Positions 1-7,654 of a stretch of 19,487 nt of DNA are shown here, in pieces (positions within the stretch are counted from its first letter, which is position 1; every line of letters starts with the position of its first letter). The notes beneath the pieces were generated by a model. The model was given only the letters and a program-made list of their open reading frames with translations, had not been told where the DNA came from and ran no database searches. The stretch is from NCBI GenBank assembly GCA_002353525.1, contig DEJV01000008.1, forward strand, positions 1-19,487, written 5' to 3'. A program made the position numbers and the translations under genes. The DNA is from Prevotella sp. UBA2739 (GTDB lineage: Bacteria; Bacteroidota; Bacteroidia; Bacteroidales; Bacteroidaceae).

Positions 1-24
1 TTCCTGGAAATGATAAAGATTAGC

Positions 25-87
25 AAGGCGTCAAGTATGGCGTGACACAAATATGGTGTGACGTCTCTAGTAAGGTGTGACGTTAAG
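25..87. repeat. Degenerate short direct repeats
   Basis: Four related copies of a core close to AWGGYGTGACGT can be read at about 25, 37, 53 and 72, spaced 12 to 19 nt apart. The last two share GGTGTGACGT exactly. They lie just downstream of the stop codon of the minus-strand gene ending at 121. I see no gene in 1-120 and no clear terminator hairpin. The function is unknown and the array may continue beyond the left edge. Confidence 0.5.
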
Positions 88-120
88 TGCTTTATGATTG
101 TAACGATATTAAGTACTACA

Positions 121-546
121 TTATTCTTTCTTCTTGAACACTAATTTCTTGGGTATCTTTTGCCATTTTCTGTTAACAGGAAACTTTAAAGTGCTTCCTT
201 CTTTAAACTCATAAGTGTAAGTGTTATCCTTATTGTAGGTTAACGTTGCAACAAGATCCTCGCTACCAAAGTTGTTGATTAATACTATTTCTGCATTGTT
301 ATCACTATTTATTTTTGAGCTGGCAATAGCCCAAACCTGTGTGCATTGTTTGGAGCCTAGAAAGCCGTCTAATTCACCAAAGACTTCTTGTCCTGGTACG
401 ATGACATTCTTCTCATATAGGTTTAACACAAAATACACTTTATACTCTTCATTGTACAGTTCGCAATGAAAAGGCTTTTTCTCTTGTGCTGATGTCATGA
501 TAGCAATCATGCATAAAAGACATATTGTAATTACCTTTCTCATCAT
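121..546 (-). CDS. Small secreted protein of unknown function
   Basis: I do not recognise this family. The protein has about 141 residues and starts with a typical signal peptide: a short basic start (MMRK), a hydrophobic core (VITICLLCMIAIM) and TSAQ, with likely signal peptidase I cleavage after Ala. The mature part, about 115 residues, alternates hydrophobic and polar residues with many aromatic residues. That suggests a small beta-rich periplasmic or exported protein. It ends in a strongly basic tail (KKLVFKKKE). A longer reading from a TTG at 567 is unlikely because that codon lies inside the promoter's -7 box. The adjacent ATGs at 546 and 543 are both plausible starts. The gene diverges from the glycogen synthase gene and is as AT-rich as that gene. 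Coding is likely from the signal peptide and promoter; function is unknown. Confidence 0.72.
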   Translation of the reverse strand: MMRKVITICLLCMIAIMTSAQEKKPFHCELYNEEYKVYFVLNLYEKNVIVPGQEVFGELDGFLGSKQCTQVWAIASSKINSDNNAEIVLINNFGSEDLVATLTYNKDNTYTYEFKEGSTLKFPVNRKWQKIPKKLVFKKKE

Positions 547-564
547 ATTAAGTTTTTGATGATG

Positions 565-594
565 CAAATATACTAATATTTATCAAGAAATCAA
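565..594 (-). promoter_or_regulatory. Bacteroidetes-type promoter of the small secreted protein gene
   Basis: On the minus strand TATATTTG (572-565) fits the -7 consensus TAnnTTTG. TTG (594-592) lies 19 nt upstream as the -33 element. Transcription should start near 559, leaving a leader of roughly a dozen nucleotides before the ATG at 546. This rules out the upstream TTG codon at 567 as the start. Confidence 0.7.
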
Positions 595-623
595 GGATTT
601 TTAGAAAAATGTATGATATAAAA

Positions 624-654
624 TTGGAAATCCCCGAATTTTGTAGTACCTTTG
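624..654 (+). promoter_or_regulatory. Bacteroidetes-type promoter of the glycogen unit
   Basis: TTG at 624-626, a 20-nt spacer and TACCTTTG at 647-654 fit the Bacteroidetes vegetative sigma consensus. Transcription should start near 661, about 45 nt before the glycogen synthase ATG at 705. It lies back to back with the minus-strand promoter at 565-594, with about 30 nt between them. Confidence 0.75.
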
Positions 655-669
655 CGAAAAATTTCCAAA

Positions 670-688
670 CGAGGGTATTTTCCCCTCG
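670..688 (+). promoter_or_regulatory. Leader hairpin before glycogen synthase
   Basis: CGAGGG (670-675) and CCCTCG (683-688) form a perfect 6-bp stem with a 7-nt loop. It falls in the predicted 5' untranslated leader, 16 nt before the ATG at 705. The position suits a role in mRNA stability or translation control, but that is inference. Confidence 0.45.
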
Positions 689-704
689 ATATATTAGTTT
701 TTAT

Positions 705-2381
705 ATGGCGAAAGATTTGTTGACTCCCGATTATATTTTTGAGTCTAGTTGGGAGGTTTGTAATAAAGTAGGTGGCATTTATACGGTTTTATCTTCACGA
801 GCAAAAACTTTGCAGGATGCTATACCTGATAGAATCATATTTATAGGTCCTGATTGTTGGTTAGAGAAAACAAGTCCATACTTTATTGAAGACGACACTC
901 TATTCTGTGAATGGAGGGAAAAGGCGCATGAGGAAGGGCTGAATGTGCGCATTGGCCGATGGGATATTCCTGGTCGTCCGATATCTTTTCTCGTAGATTT
1001 CAATCCTTTTTTTGCTGAAAAGAATGAGATTTATACTTGGTTGTGGGAGCATTATCAAGTGGATAGTCTGCATGCATATGGAGATTATGATGAAGCATCT
1101 ATGTTTTCGTATGCATCGGCTAAGGTTGTTGAGAGTTTCTATCTGTATTATCTGCTGGATAAGCATGCCAAGGTTGTTTATCATGGCAACGAGTGGATGT
1201 GCGGCTTGGGCCTTTTGTATATAAACAATAAGTTTCCCGAGATAGCCACATTGTTTACGACGCATGCTACAAGTATCGGTCGAAGTATAGCCGGCAATAA
1301 TAAACCTCTTTACGATTATCTTTTTGCCTATCAAGGTGATCAGATGGCTTGGGAGCTTAATATGCAAAGTAAGCATTCGATAGAGAAGCAAACTGCGAAA
1401 TATGTTGACTGCTTTACGACGGTAAGCGATATTACGGCTAATGAGTGCAAAGAACTGCTGGACAAGCCTGTCGACTATGTATTACCTAATGGGTTTGATA
1501 ATAGTTTTGTACCCAAAGGAGCTGCATTTACTAAGAAGCGAAAGCTTGCAAGACAACGTTTGTTGGATGTAGCTAACGCATTGATGGGAACAGACTTGAC
1601 AGATGATACTTTAATTGTTTCTACAAGTGGAAGGTATGAGTTCCGCAACAAAGGAATCGATGTGTATATCGAGGCAATGAATCGTTTGCTGAGAGACCGC
1701 AGGTTGAATCGTCAGGTTCTTGCCTTTATTTTGGTACCAGGCTGGGTGGGTGAGCCCCGTCAGGATTTGGTAGAGCGGTTGAATAGTAAGAAGAAATTTG
1801 ACACTCCGTTGGAAGTTCCTCAGATTACGCATTGGCTTCATAATATGAGTCACGACAATGTGTTGGGTATGCTTAAGTTCTACGACATGCAGAACAGGAA
1901 GGATGATCAAGTGAAGTTGATATTCCTGCCCTGCTATCTGACAGGCTCGGATGGTGTGCTCAATCTTTCTTATTATGATATGATTCTGGGCAACGATTTG
2001 TGCATCTATCCTTCTTATTACGAGCCATGGGGATATACCCCGTTAGAAGCAATCGCCTTTAAGGTACCATGTGTCACTACCGACCTGGCAGGATTTGGCC
2101 TGTGGGCGAATCATGTAAAGGGTGGCTATAGTGAGCTGGAAGATGGTGTGAAAGTGATTCATCGTACTGATTATAATTATTCTGAAGTAGCCGACACTAT
2201 AAAAGATGCCGTGGCAGATTATTCTAATTTGAGTGCCGATGAAGTGAAGAAATGCCGTACAAATGCAGAGAAACTCTCAAAGAAAGCGCTTTGGAGCCAG
2301 TTTATAAGGTATTACGAAGAGGCTTACGATTTTGCATTGCGCAAGGCTGCGGCACGTATATATGAAAGAGATAACAAATGA
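705..2381 (+). CDS. GT3-family glycogen synthase (eukaryote-like)
   Basis: This enzyme adds glucose from a sugar nucleotide to the non-reducing end of a growing alpha-1,4-glucan in the cytoplasm. The 558-residue protein belongs to family GT3, the family of animal and fungal glycogen synthases, not the usual bacterial GlgA family GT5. Visible signatures are KVGGIYTV (residues 21-28), an HGNEW segment, FTTHATSIGR, SGRYEFRNKGIDV, and PSYYEPWGYTPLEA. In the last motif Glu440 and Glu448 match the spacing of the paired catalytic glutamates of mammalian GYS1. An in-frame extension to 609 is rejected because it runs through the promoter at 624-654; ATG 705 opens directly into the family N-terminus. 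The phosphorylase gene follows after 26 nt, so they are probably co-transcribed. The donor (UDP- or ADP-glucose) cannot be told from sequence alone. No glgC or glgB is in the window. A hand-counted line (1081-1140) has only 23/60 G+C. Confidence 0.95.
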   Translation: MAKDLLTPDYIFESSWEVCNKVGGIYTVLSSRAKTLQDAIPDRIIFIGPDCWLEKTSPYFIEDDTLFCEWREKAHEEGLNVRIGRWDIPGRPISFLVDFNPFFAEKNEIYTWLWEHYQVDSLHAYGDYDEASMFSYASAKVVESFYLYYLLDKHAKVVYHGNEWMCGLGLLYINNKFPEIATLFTTHATSIGRSIAGNNKPLYDYLFAYQGDQMAWELNMQSKHSIEKQTAKYVDCFTTVSDITANECKELLDKPVDYVLPNGFDNSFVPKGAAFTKKRKLARQRLLDVANALMGTDLTDDTLIVSTSGRYEFRNKGIDVYIEAMNRLLRDRRLNRQVLAFILVPGWVGEPRQDLVERLNSKKKFDTPLEVPQITHWLHNMSHDNVLGMLKFYDMQNRKDDQVKLIFLPCYLTGSDGVLNLSYYDMILGNDLCIYPSYYEPWGYTPLEAIAFKVPCVTTDLAGFGLWANHVKGGYSELEDGVKVIHRTDYNYSEVADTIKDAVADYSNLSADEVKKCRTNAEKLSKKALWSQFIRYYEEAYDFALRKAAARIYERDNK

Positions 2382-2407
2382 AGATATACTAAAACATTCG
2401 AAAGATT

Positions 2408-4966
2408 ATGAAAATTAAAGCTGATTATGCAAATGCTCCTTTATGGAAGGAGTTGTCTGTGAAATCAAGTCTTCCAGAAGAGTTGAAGTGCTTGGACGAG
2501 ATTGCCCATAACATGTGGTGGGTGTGGAATTATGAGGCTCGTGACTTGTTCCGTGACCTTGATCCCGAGCTCTATCATGAGGTGAAGCACAATCCTGTGA
2601 TGCTCTTAGAACGTCTGAACTTTGAGCGTAAAGAAGAGATTGTGAACGACAAAGCCTTGATGAAGCGCATCAAGAGTGTATGTGCAAAGTTTCGTGCCTA
2701 CATGGATGTAGAGCCCGACCATGCTCGTCCGTCAGTAGCCTATTTCTGTATGGAGTATGGCATTCATTCTGCCTTGAAGATTTATTCTGGCGGTTTGGGT
2801 ATGCTTGCAGGTGACTACGTGAAAGAGGCATCTGATTCTAATGTAGATATGTGTGCTGTTGGTTTCCTCTATCGTTTTGGTTATTTCACCCAGAGTCTGT
2901 CGATGGATGGCCAGCAGATAGCTAATTATGAAGCTCAGAATTTCAGTTCACTGCCTGTGGAGCGCCAGCTCGACGCAGAGGGAAAGCCGATGGTAATCGA
3001 CGTGCCTTACATGAATTATCAGGTGCATGCCTACGTGTGGCGTGTGAATGTGGGCCGTGTGAAACTGTATCTGCTTGATACCGACAATGAGATGAACTCA
3101 GAGTTTGACAAGCCGATTACTCACTCTCTCTACGGAGGTGACTGGGAGAATCGTCTGAAGCAAGAGATATTGCTGGGTATCGGCGGTATGCTTCTGTTGA
3201 AGAAACTGGGCATCAAGAAAGATATTTACCATTGCAACGAGGGACATGCAGCCTTATGCAACCTTCAGCGCCTGTGCGATTATGTGGAGAGCGGCCTGAC
3301 ATTCAACCAGGCTATGGAGCTGGTTCGTGCCTCTTCGCTCTATACCGTCCACACTCCAGTTCCTGCCGGTCACGACTATTTCGACGAGTCGTTGTTTGGC
3401 AAGTACATGGGCGGTTACCCTGCAAAGTTGGGCATTTCGTGGGATGAGTTCATCGGCATGGGCCGTACGAACCCTGACGACCATAACGAGAAGTTCTGCA
3501 TGTCGACTTTTGCTTGCAACACATGTCAGGAGGTGAATGGTGTTAGTAAGCTGCATGGCTGGGTAAGCCAGCAGATGTTTGCCCCCTTATGGAGTGGCTA
3601 TTATCCAGAGGAGAACCATGTGGGTTACGTCACCAATGGCGTTCACTTCCCCACCTGGGCAGCTACCGAGTGGCGTAAGATCTATGCCAAGTATTTCGAT
3701 GACAGCTTCATGGGCGACCAGAGCAACGAGGACATCTGGCATGCAATCTATAATGTGCCCGACGAGGAAATCTGGGCAACACGCACAGCCTTGAAGAACA
3801 AGTTGGTGGACTATATCCGCTCTCAGTTCCGCGACACTTGGCTGAAGAATCAGGGCGACCCCTCGCGTGTGGTTTCGCTGCTTGAGCGCATCAATCCTAA
3901 TGCGCTGATCATTGGTTTCTGCCGTCGTTTTGCCACATACAAGCGTGCCCACTTGCTGTTCACCGACTTGGAGCGTCTGAGCAAGATTGTCAACGACCCC
4001 GTGCATCCCGTGCAGTTCCTTTTTGCCGGTAAGGCTCACCCCGCTGATGGTGCTGGTCAGGGACTTATCAAGAAGATCTACGAAATCAGTCAGCGTCCTG
4101 AATTCCTGGGTAAGATTATCTTCCTTGAGGACTATGACTTCCTGCTGGCTCGCCGTCTGGTGAGTGGTGTAGACATCTGGATGAATACACCAACCCGTCC
4201 GCTCGAGGCATCGGGCACATCAGGCGAAAAGGCCGAGATGAACGGTGTGGTGAACCTCTCTGTGCTCGATGGCTGGTGGCTTGAGGGCTATCGCAAGGGA
4301 GCCGGATGGGCACTTACCGAGAAGCGCACGTATCAGAACCAGGCCTATCAGGACCAGCTCGATGCTGCCACTATTTATGGTCTGCTTGAGAATGAGATAA
4401 TTCCTCTCTATTATAAGAAGAACAAGAAAGGCTTCAGCGAGGGCTGGATTAAGGTGATCAAGAACTCGATTGCCACCATCGCTCCTCACTATACGATGAA
4501 GCGCCAGCTCGACGACTACTACGATAAGTTCTACACCAAAGAGGCCAACCGTTTTAAGGAACTCTCTGCCGACGGTAACCGTCTGGCTAAGGAGATTGCT
4601 CTTTGGAAAGAGACCGTGGCTGAACGTTGGGATGCCATCCGCGTAGTGAACAAGGATGTAGAGATTCCTGTAGCAGGCGTAGAGACAGGTGGTGAATACC
4701 ACATTCGTTATGTCATCGACGAGCAGGGACTTGACAATGCCATTGGTCTGGAGCTTGTAACCATCAAGACCGACAAAGATGGTAAGGACCGTATCGTGAA
4801 CGTGCGCCAGTTCGACGTGAAGGGACATGAGGGTAATAACTATACATTCGAGGCCGTGTTCAAGCCGAAGGAGGCTGGTTCATACAAGTATTGCACGCGT
4901 ATGTATCCGAAGAGCGACAAGCTGCCCCATCGTCAGGATTTCTGCTATGTGAAATGGATAGACTAA
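2408..4966 (+). CDS. glgP: Alpha-glucan (glycogen) phosphorylase
   Basis: This GT35 enzyme releases glucose-1-phosphate from alpha-1,4-glucans with pyridoxal phosphate. The 852-residue protein is the long alpha-glucan phosphorylase type. It has an N-terminal DUF3417-like region (about residues 15-120, with LDEIAHNMWWVWNYEARDLF) followed by the catalytic domain. The catalytic domain carries YFCMEYGIHSALKIYSGGLG, HCNEGHAA, TNGVHFPTWA and the cofactor motif EASGTSGEKAEMNG. Lys608 in that motif aligns with the pyridoxal phosphate lysine. A beta-rich C-terminal domain (about 740-852) ends in CYVKWID. Together with the synthase upstream it gives a turnover pair for storage glucan. The ATG at 2408 follows the synthase stop by 26 nt. 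A strong terminator lies 20 nt after the stop. Base composition rises along the gene: 24/60 G+C at 2821-2880 and 31/60 at 4021-4080. Confidence 0.95.
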   Translation: MKIKADYANAPLWKELSVKSSLPEELKCLDEIAHNMWWVWNYEARDLFRDLDPELYHEVKHNPVMLLERLNFERKEEIVNDKALMKRIKSVCAKFRAYMDVEPDHARPSVAYFCMEYGIHSALKIYSGGLGMLAGDYVKEASDSNVDMCAVGFLYRFGYFTQSLSMDGQQIANYEAQNFSSLPVERQLDAEGKPMVIDVPYMNYQVHAYVWRVNVGRVKLYLLDTDNEMNSEFDKPITHSLYGGDWENRLKQEILLGIGGMLLLKKLGIKKDIYHCNEGHAALCNLQRLCDYVESGLTFNQAMELVRASSLYTVHTPVPAGHDYFDESLFGKYMGGYPAKLGISWDEFIGMGRTNPDDHNEKFCMSTFACNTCQEVNGVSKLHGWVSQQMFAPLWSGYYPEENHVGYVTNGVHFPTWAATEWRKIYAKYFDDSFMGDQSNEDIWHAIYNVPDEEIWATRTALKNKLVDYIRSQFRDTWLKNQGDPSRVVSLLERINPNALIIGFCRRFATYKRAHLLFTDLERLSKIVNDPVHPVQFLFAGKAHPADGAGQGLIKKIYEISQRPEFLGKIIFLEDYDFLLARRLVSGVDIWMNTPTRPLEASGTSGEKAEMNGVVNLSVLDGWWLEGYRKGAGWALTEKRTYQNQAYQDQLDAATIYGLLENEIIPLYYKKNKKGFSEGWIKVIKNSIATIAPHYTMKRQLDDYYDKFYTKEANRFKELSADGNRLAKEIALWKETVAERWDAIRVVNKDVEIPVAGVETGGEYHIRYVIDEQGLDNAIGLELVTIKTDKDGKDRIVNVRQFDVKGHEGNNYTFEAVFKPKEAGSYKYCTRMYPKSDKLPHRQDFCYVKWID

Positions 4967-4986
4967 TTTGAACCTTCATAAAGCAA

Positions 4987-5020
4987 AGAGCATCAGAATC
5001 AATTCTGGTGCTCTTTTTTT
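4987..5020 (+). terminator. Intrinsic terminator of the glycogen unit
   Basis: A 12-bp stem pairs 4987-4998 (AGAGCATCAGAA) with 5003-5014 (TTCTGGTGCTCT), with one G-U pair and the loop TCAA. A run of seven T residues (5014-5020) follows at once. It lies 20 nt beyond the phosphorylase stop codon. Confidence 0.9.
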
Positions 5021-5273
5021 GTGTAGATTAGATGGTGCTTTCTCCATTTTCGGGTTTTAGGATGGTGATTCTTAGAGGGGGAAAGGGGAGGAGGATGGGA
5101 AAGGGTATGCAGAGCATACCCCTGCGGAGAAAGAGGGAGAATGGCTTTCGAATCTCTTGCTTTTCTGCGAGAATGGTTTTTGGATTTCTTAGTTCTCTGC
5201 GAGATTTTGCAGGCTAATGGTCTTTCCTGTGGCTGTGGGGCGTTTTGTCAATTCTCTATTTTTCCATCCTTTT
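5021..5273. other. Purine-rich gap without a credible gene
   Basis: The plus strand from about 5070 to 5140 is dominated by G and A. It contains a perfect 8-bp hairpin, GGGTATGC (5103-5110) and GCATACCC (5114-5121) around AGA, with no T-run. TCTGCGAGA occurs twice, near 5164 and 5197. Short open frames here have unnatural composition, no start context and no family resemblance, so I call none of them genes. Confidence 0.5.
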
Positions 5274-5304
5274 TTGGGAGGTTTGAAATTATTTTGTATC
5301 TTTG
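5274..5304 (+). promoter_or_regulatory. Bacteroidetes-type promoter of the thioredoxin-like gene
   Basis: TTG at 5274-5276, a 20-nt spacer and TATCTTTG at 5297-5304 match the consensus. It fixes the downstream start at 5347, because an earlier in-frame start at 5302 would lie inside the -7 box. Confidence 0.75.
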
Positions 5305-5346
5305 CATAGGAATAAAGCATATAGAGAACCATTAAAAACGATATTT

Positions 5347-5862
5347 ATGAAAAGGCTATTTACCATCATCCTATTCGTCTTCATGCTGGTGACAATCGGC
5401 TATTCACAGGGAGAGGTGAAGAGAGTTTATGACGAGAAAGCCAACCCTATGGAACAAATCGACCGAGCTCTTGAGCAGGCCAAAGCGGAAAACAAGTATG
5501 TGGTCTGTCAGGTGGGCGGCAATTGGTGCCCTTGGTGCCTGTTGCTGGCCGACTATATTGAGAAGGACTCGGTGGTCAGCAAGATGATAGCCGATAATTA
5601 CGTGTGGATTCATGTGAACTATCATCCGCGCCGTTCTGCCAAAAGCGCGATGGCCGAGCAGACAAAGGCGATGATGAAGCGGCTGGGCAATCCGCATCGG
5701 TTCGGCTATCCGGTGCTGGTGGTGCTCAACGAGCAGGGGCTGGTTATCCATACACAAGACTCTGGCCTGCTGGAAGAGGGCAAGGGCTACAACCACGACA
5801 AGGTGGTGAGCTTCCTGAAGGCCTGGACGCCTGCGGCCGTAAAGAAAGCGCAGGAAATGTAG
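5347..5862 (+). CDS. Secreted thioredoxin-like protein, WCPWC motif
   Basis: The 171-residue protein has a signal peptide (MKRLFTIILFVFMLVTIGYSQ), so it probably acts in the periplasm. It has a thioredoxin fold of the Thioredoxin_7 kind: an N-terminal helix rich in Glu, Lys and Ala (EQIDRALEQAKAENKYV), then VGGNWCPWC with Cys61 and Cys64 as the redox pair. A cis-proline candidate is the Pro of FGYPVLVV. NWCPWC resembles proteins that handle disulfides or act as chaperone-like thioredoxins in Bacteroidetes; the partner is unknown. It has its own promoter and stands alone, converging on the minus-strand operon. The start at 5347 is chosen because the in-frame codons upstream overlap the promoter. 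Confidence 0.85.
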   Translation: MKRLFTIILFVFMLVTIGYSQGEVKRVYDEKANPMEQIDRALEQAKAENKYVVCQVGGNWCPWCLLLADYIEKDSVVSKMIADNYVWIHVNYHPRRSAKSAMAEQTKAMMKRLGNPHRFGYPVLVVLNEQGLVIHTQDSGLLEEGKGYNHDKVVSFLKAWTPAAVKKAQEM

Positions 5863-5896
5863 TGGGGGACAGCTTTTCTCTTAGCTGTTCCTTGGG

Positions 5897-6000
5897 CTTC
5901 TAGGATTATCTAGGTATTACTAGTCTTTGGGGTATTCCTAGGGTTTCTAGGATTTCCTAGGCATTCATATGTTTTCCTAGGCAATCCTAGAAATTCTAGG
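5897..6000. repeat. Helically phased CTAG array between convergent genes
   Basis: Nine CTAG tetramers begin at 5900, 5910, 5920, 5938, 5947, 5957, 5977, 5987 and 5996. The steps are 9-10 nt, or double that where one unit has lost the core, so the phase is kept for about 100 nt. The unit consensus is near TTTCCTAGGN. The last two cores form the palindrome CCTAGAA-A-TTCTAGG (5986-6000). Any two units can pair as short hairpins. The array fills the gap between two convergent genes and ends 4 nt before the peptidase stop codon, so a bidirectional terminator or a binding array are both possible. Confidence 0.75.
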
Positions 6001-6004
6001 TTTC

Positions 6005-7243
6005 TTATCTCGTATAGAAATCAATAATCTGGCGGATGGCTTTCTCGCAAACGTGGCAGAAAGTGGGATTCTCGTTGGTACGCATGCGGCAGTCCTGCTC
6101 GGGTCTGTATACCCCCTTGAGACTATAGCCGGCGCCCTCGTAGAGGCCAACGCCCTCCACCTTGCCCACCATGTCTTTCCATTTCTTTCCGAAGTTTGTC
6201 TGCGTGGTGATGTTTGGCTCCCACGGTTCTATGTCGGAAGGATACATGGGTATAGCCTCCTGCTCGTAAGCATACTCGTCGGCCAGTCCGGCAAAGCTAT
6301 GTCCGAACTCATGCACCACCACGGGTTTGAACATACGATGGTGGGTCATCGAGAGATTATATGAGTTGAGAATGCCGCCGCCACCATATTTCTCTGTATT
6401 CACCAAGACGATGATATGCTCGTATGGAATGCCAGCCAACCAGTCGTGCAACGCTTTGAGATTCAAGGTGGTTAGATATCTGTCGCTATAGAATGTGTCG
6501 AAGTGTGAGCCCAGGGCAGTTTGTTTCCAGATGCCGTTGCCAGGCTCGCTGGTGCCGCTGTCTTTCGAAGGTGATTTTACGGCCACGATGTGGAATCTCT
6601 CGCGCAGACTCTTGAATGGCTCATGGGCAAAGAGGGCCTCCATGGCCATATGGGCATCGTCGATGAATGTCTGCATCTCGCTCTCCTGATAGCCCTCAGC
6701 CACGTAGGCTATGTGAATGCACCGCGCGGTGTCAGCAGCTTGTTGCAGGGTGACGTAGGGTGTCACGTTGCGCTCGCCGATGTGGTGAATCAGAATATCG
6801 TTGGGCACCACTGTATGCGTCATCGTGGCCATAATCTGCCGCCGGTTGTTGCGCAAGTCAATGGTAACATCGACGGTGTCCCGGGGCATAGGCACCAGAA
6901 ACACGTTCTCGAAGCTCTTCTTAGCCGTTTTCGCCTCGTCGTACGACAACCACTCCTGGAACAGCGTAGAGAAAGAGTTGCGGTAGATGACCAGGCCCGT
7001 ACGATGGTCGCGCACAGTAATTTGTCCGTTGCCCTCTACGGGCAGTTCTGCCAGCCGTTGGCGTTTGCCGTACCATCGAGGACTCACGTTCAGCTTGTCC
7101 ACATAGATGTCTTGCCGCTGTGCATTGCCCGAGAAGGTGTAGTCAATGCGCAATGTGTTGTCGGTGAAATACCGGTTGAAGCTTTGTGCGTGAGCAATGC
7201 TGCTTACGGCCATGCAAAGCAAAATGAAGAAAGCTTTTCTCAT
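6005..7243 (-). CDS. Secreted M64-family metallopeptidase
   Basis: The 412-residue protein starts with a signal peptide (MRKAFFILLCMAVSSIAHAQ) and is probably periplasmic or exported. The first part (about 20-150) matches the beta-rich N-terminal domain of the M64 family. The catalytic domain holds the zinc motif HEFGHSFAGLAD: His311, Glu312 and His315, with Asp322 as the expected third ligand. Further support comes from the segments IAYVAEGYQESEM and LVNTEKYGGGGILNSYNLSM. The family was named for an IgA-cleaving clostridial enzyme, but Bacteroidetes members are many and their substrates mostly unknown, so IgA cleavage should not be assumed. The conserved cysteines in DCRMR and FCHVC lie near the C-terminus. 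It is the third gene of the operon, starting 8 nt after the FolK-like stop codon. Confidence 0.88.
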   Translation of the reverse strand: MRKAFFILLCMAVSSIAHAQSFNRYFTDNTLRIDYTFSGNAQRQDIYVDKLNVSPRWYGKRQRLAELPVEGNGQITVRDHRTGLVIYRNSFSTLFQEWLSYDEAKTAKKSFENVFLVPMPRDTVDVTIDLRNNRRQIMATMTHTVVPNDILIHHIGERNVTPYVTLQQAADTARCIHIAYVAEGYQESEMQTFIDDAHMAMEALFAHEPFKSLRERFHIVAVKSPSKDSGTSEPGNGIWKQTALGSHFDTFYSDRYLTTLNLKALHDWLAGIPYEHIIVLVNTEKYGGGGILNSYNLSMTHHRMFKPVVVHEFGHSFAGLADEYAYEQEAIPMYPSDIEPWEPNITTQTNFGKKWKDMVGKVEGVGLYEGAGYSLKGVYRPEQDCRMRTNENPTFCHVCEKAIRQIIDFYTR

Positions 7244-7251
7244 CGTGTTGT

Positions 7252-7653
7252 TTATTGTTTGTTGCGTTTTGCTTGTTGTTCAGAAAGTTGGTCGAGCTGT
7301 CTTTTCAGTTCTCTGATGTACGGGCGTTTCCAGTCGGCTTTCTTATACCTAGTTCTGCCCAGTTGCAGCAGGTCTATGTCCATGCACACTTGGTTACGTT
7401 CCCTTTGTTCAGGAGTGTCGCCGCATTGGCGTTCCATCTGTTTCAGCATGTCGTGGATCTCATCGTACGAGAGGGTAGTGTTGGTTTGCGCCATGCAGTT
7501 TGTGAACATTGCTGCCTCTATGCCCACGGGTGTGGACACGATGTCGTGGGTAAACACCATATCTTCGAAGTGCTCTTTCAGCCTCCTTCGTGCCTCATCC
7601 ATGTTTTTCGTGGCATTCACGTTGCTGCCTAGACATAAAACCAGCTTGCTCAT
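7252..7653 (-). CDS. Short HPPK (FolK)-like protein
   Basis: HPPK moves pyrophosphate from ATP to 6-hydroxymethyl-dihydropterin in folate synthesis. This 133-residue protein has the family N-terminus (LCLGSN, residues 6-11), a STPVG segment, FTNCMAQ, and the paired acidic residues Asp92 and Asp94 in MDIDLLQLG that bind magnesium in HPPK. It is shorter than usual (family about 160). It lacks the final Pro-His and RxFVLxPLxEIAP segment, ending instead in a charged helix (RELKRQLDQLSEQQAKRNKQ). The GPRTLDLD-type stretch is changed to RNQVCMDID. It may be a divergent second HPPK or a derived protein, so I give no gene symbol. It starts 1 nt after the methyltransferase stop codon and is certainly in its operon. 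Confidence 0.75.
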   Translation of the reverse strand: MSKLVLCLGSNVNATKNMDEARRRLKEHFEDMVFTHDIVSTPVGIEAAMFTNCMAQTNTTLSYDEIHDMLKQMERQCGDTPEQRERNQVCMDIDLLQLGRTRYKKADWKRPYIRELKRQLDQLSEQQAKRNKQ

Positions 7654-7654
7654 G

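Noticed and set aside
609..704. 32-codon N-terminal extension of glycogen synthase
   Set aside because: It would start upstream of the promoter (624-654) and read through the leader hairpin; the family N-terminus fits the ATG at 705.
5032..5335. Two overlapping short plus-strand frames (61 and 64 codons)
   Set aside because: They have low-complexity purine-rich coding, overlap the promoter at 5274-5304, and have no start context or recognisable domain.
5897..6000. Insertion-sequence remnant
   Set aside because: There is no transposase fragment, terminal inverted repeat or target duplication, only the phased CTAG units.
6005..7243. Calling the M64 peptidase an IgA protease
   Set aside because: The family name comes from one clostridial enzyme. 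The sequence shows the metallopeptidase fold and zinc motif but nothing specific for IgA.
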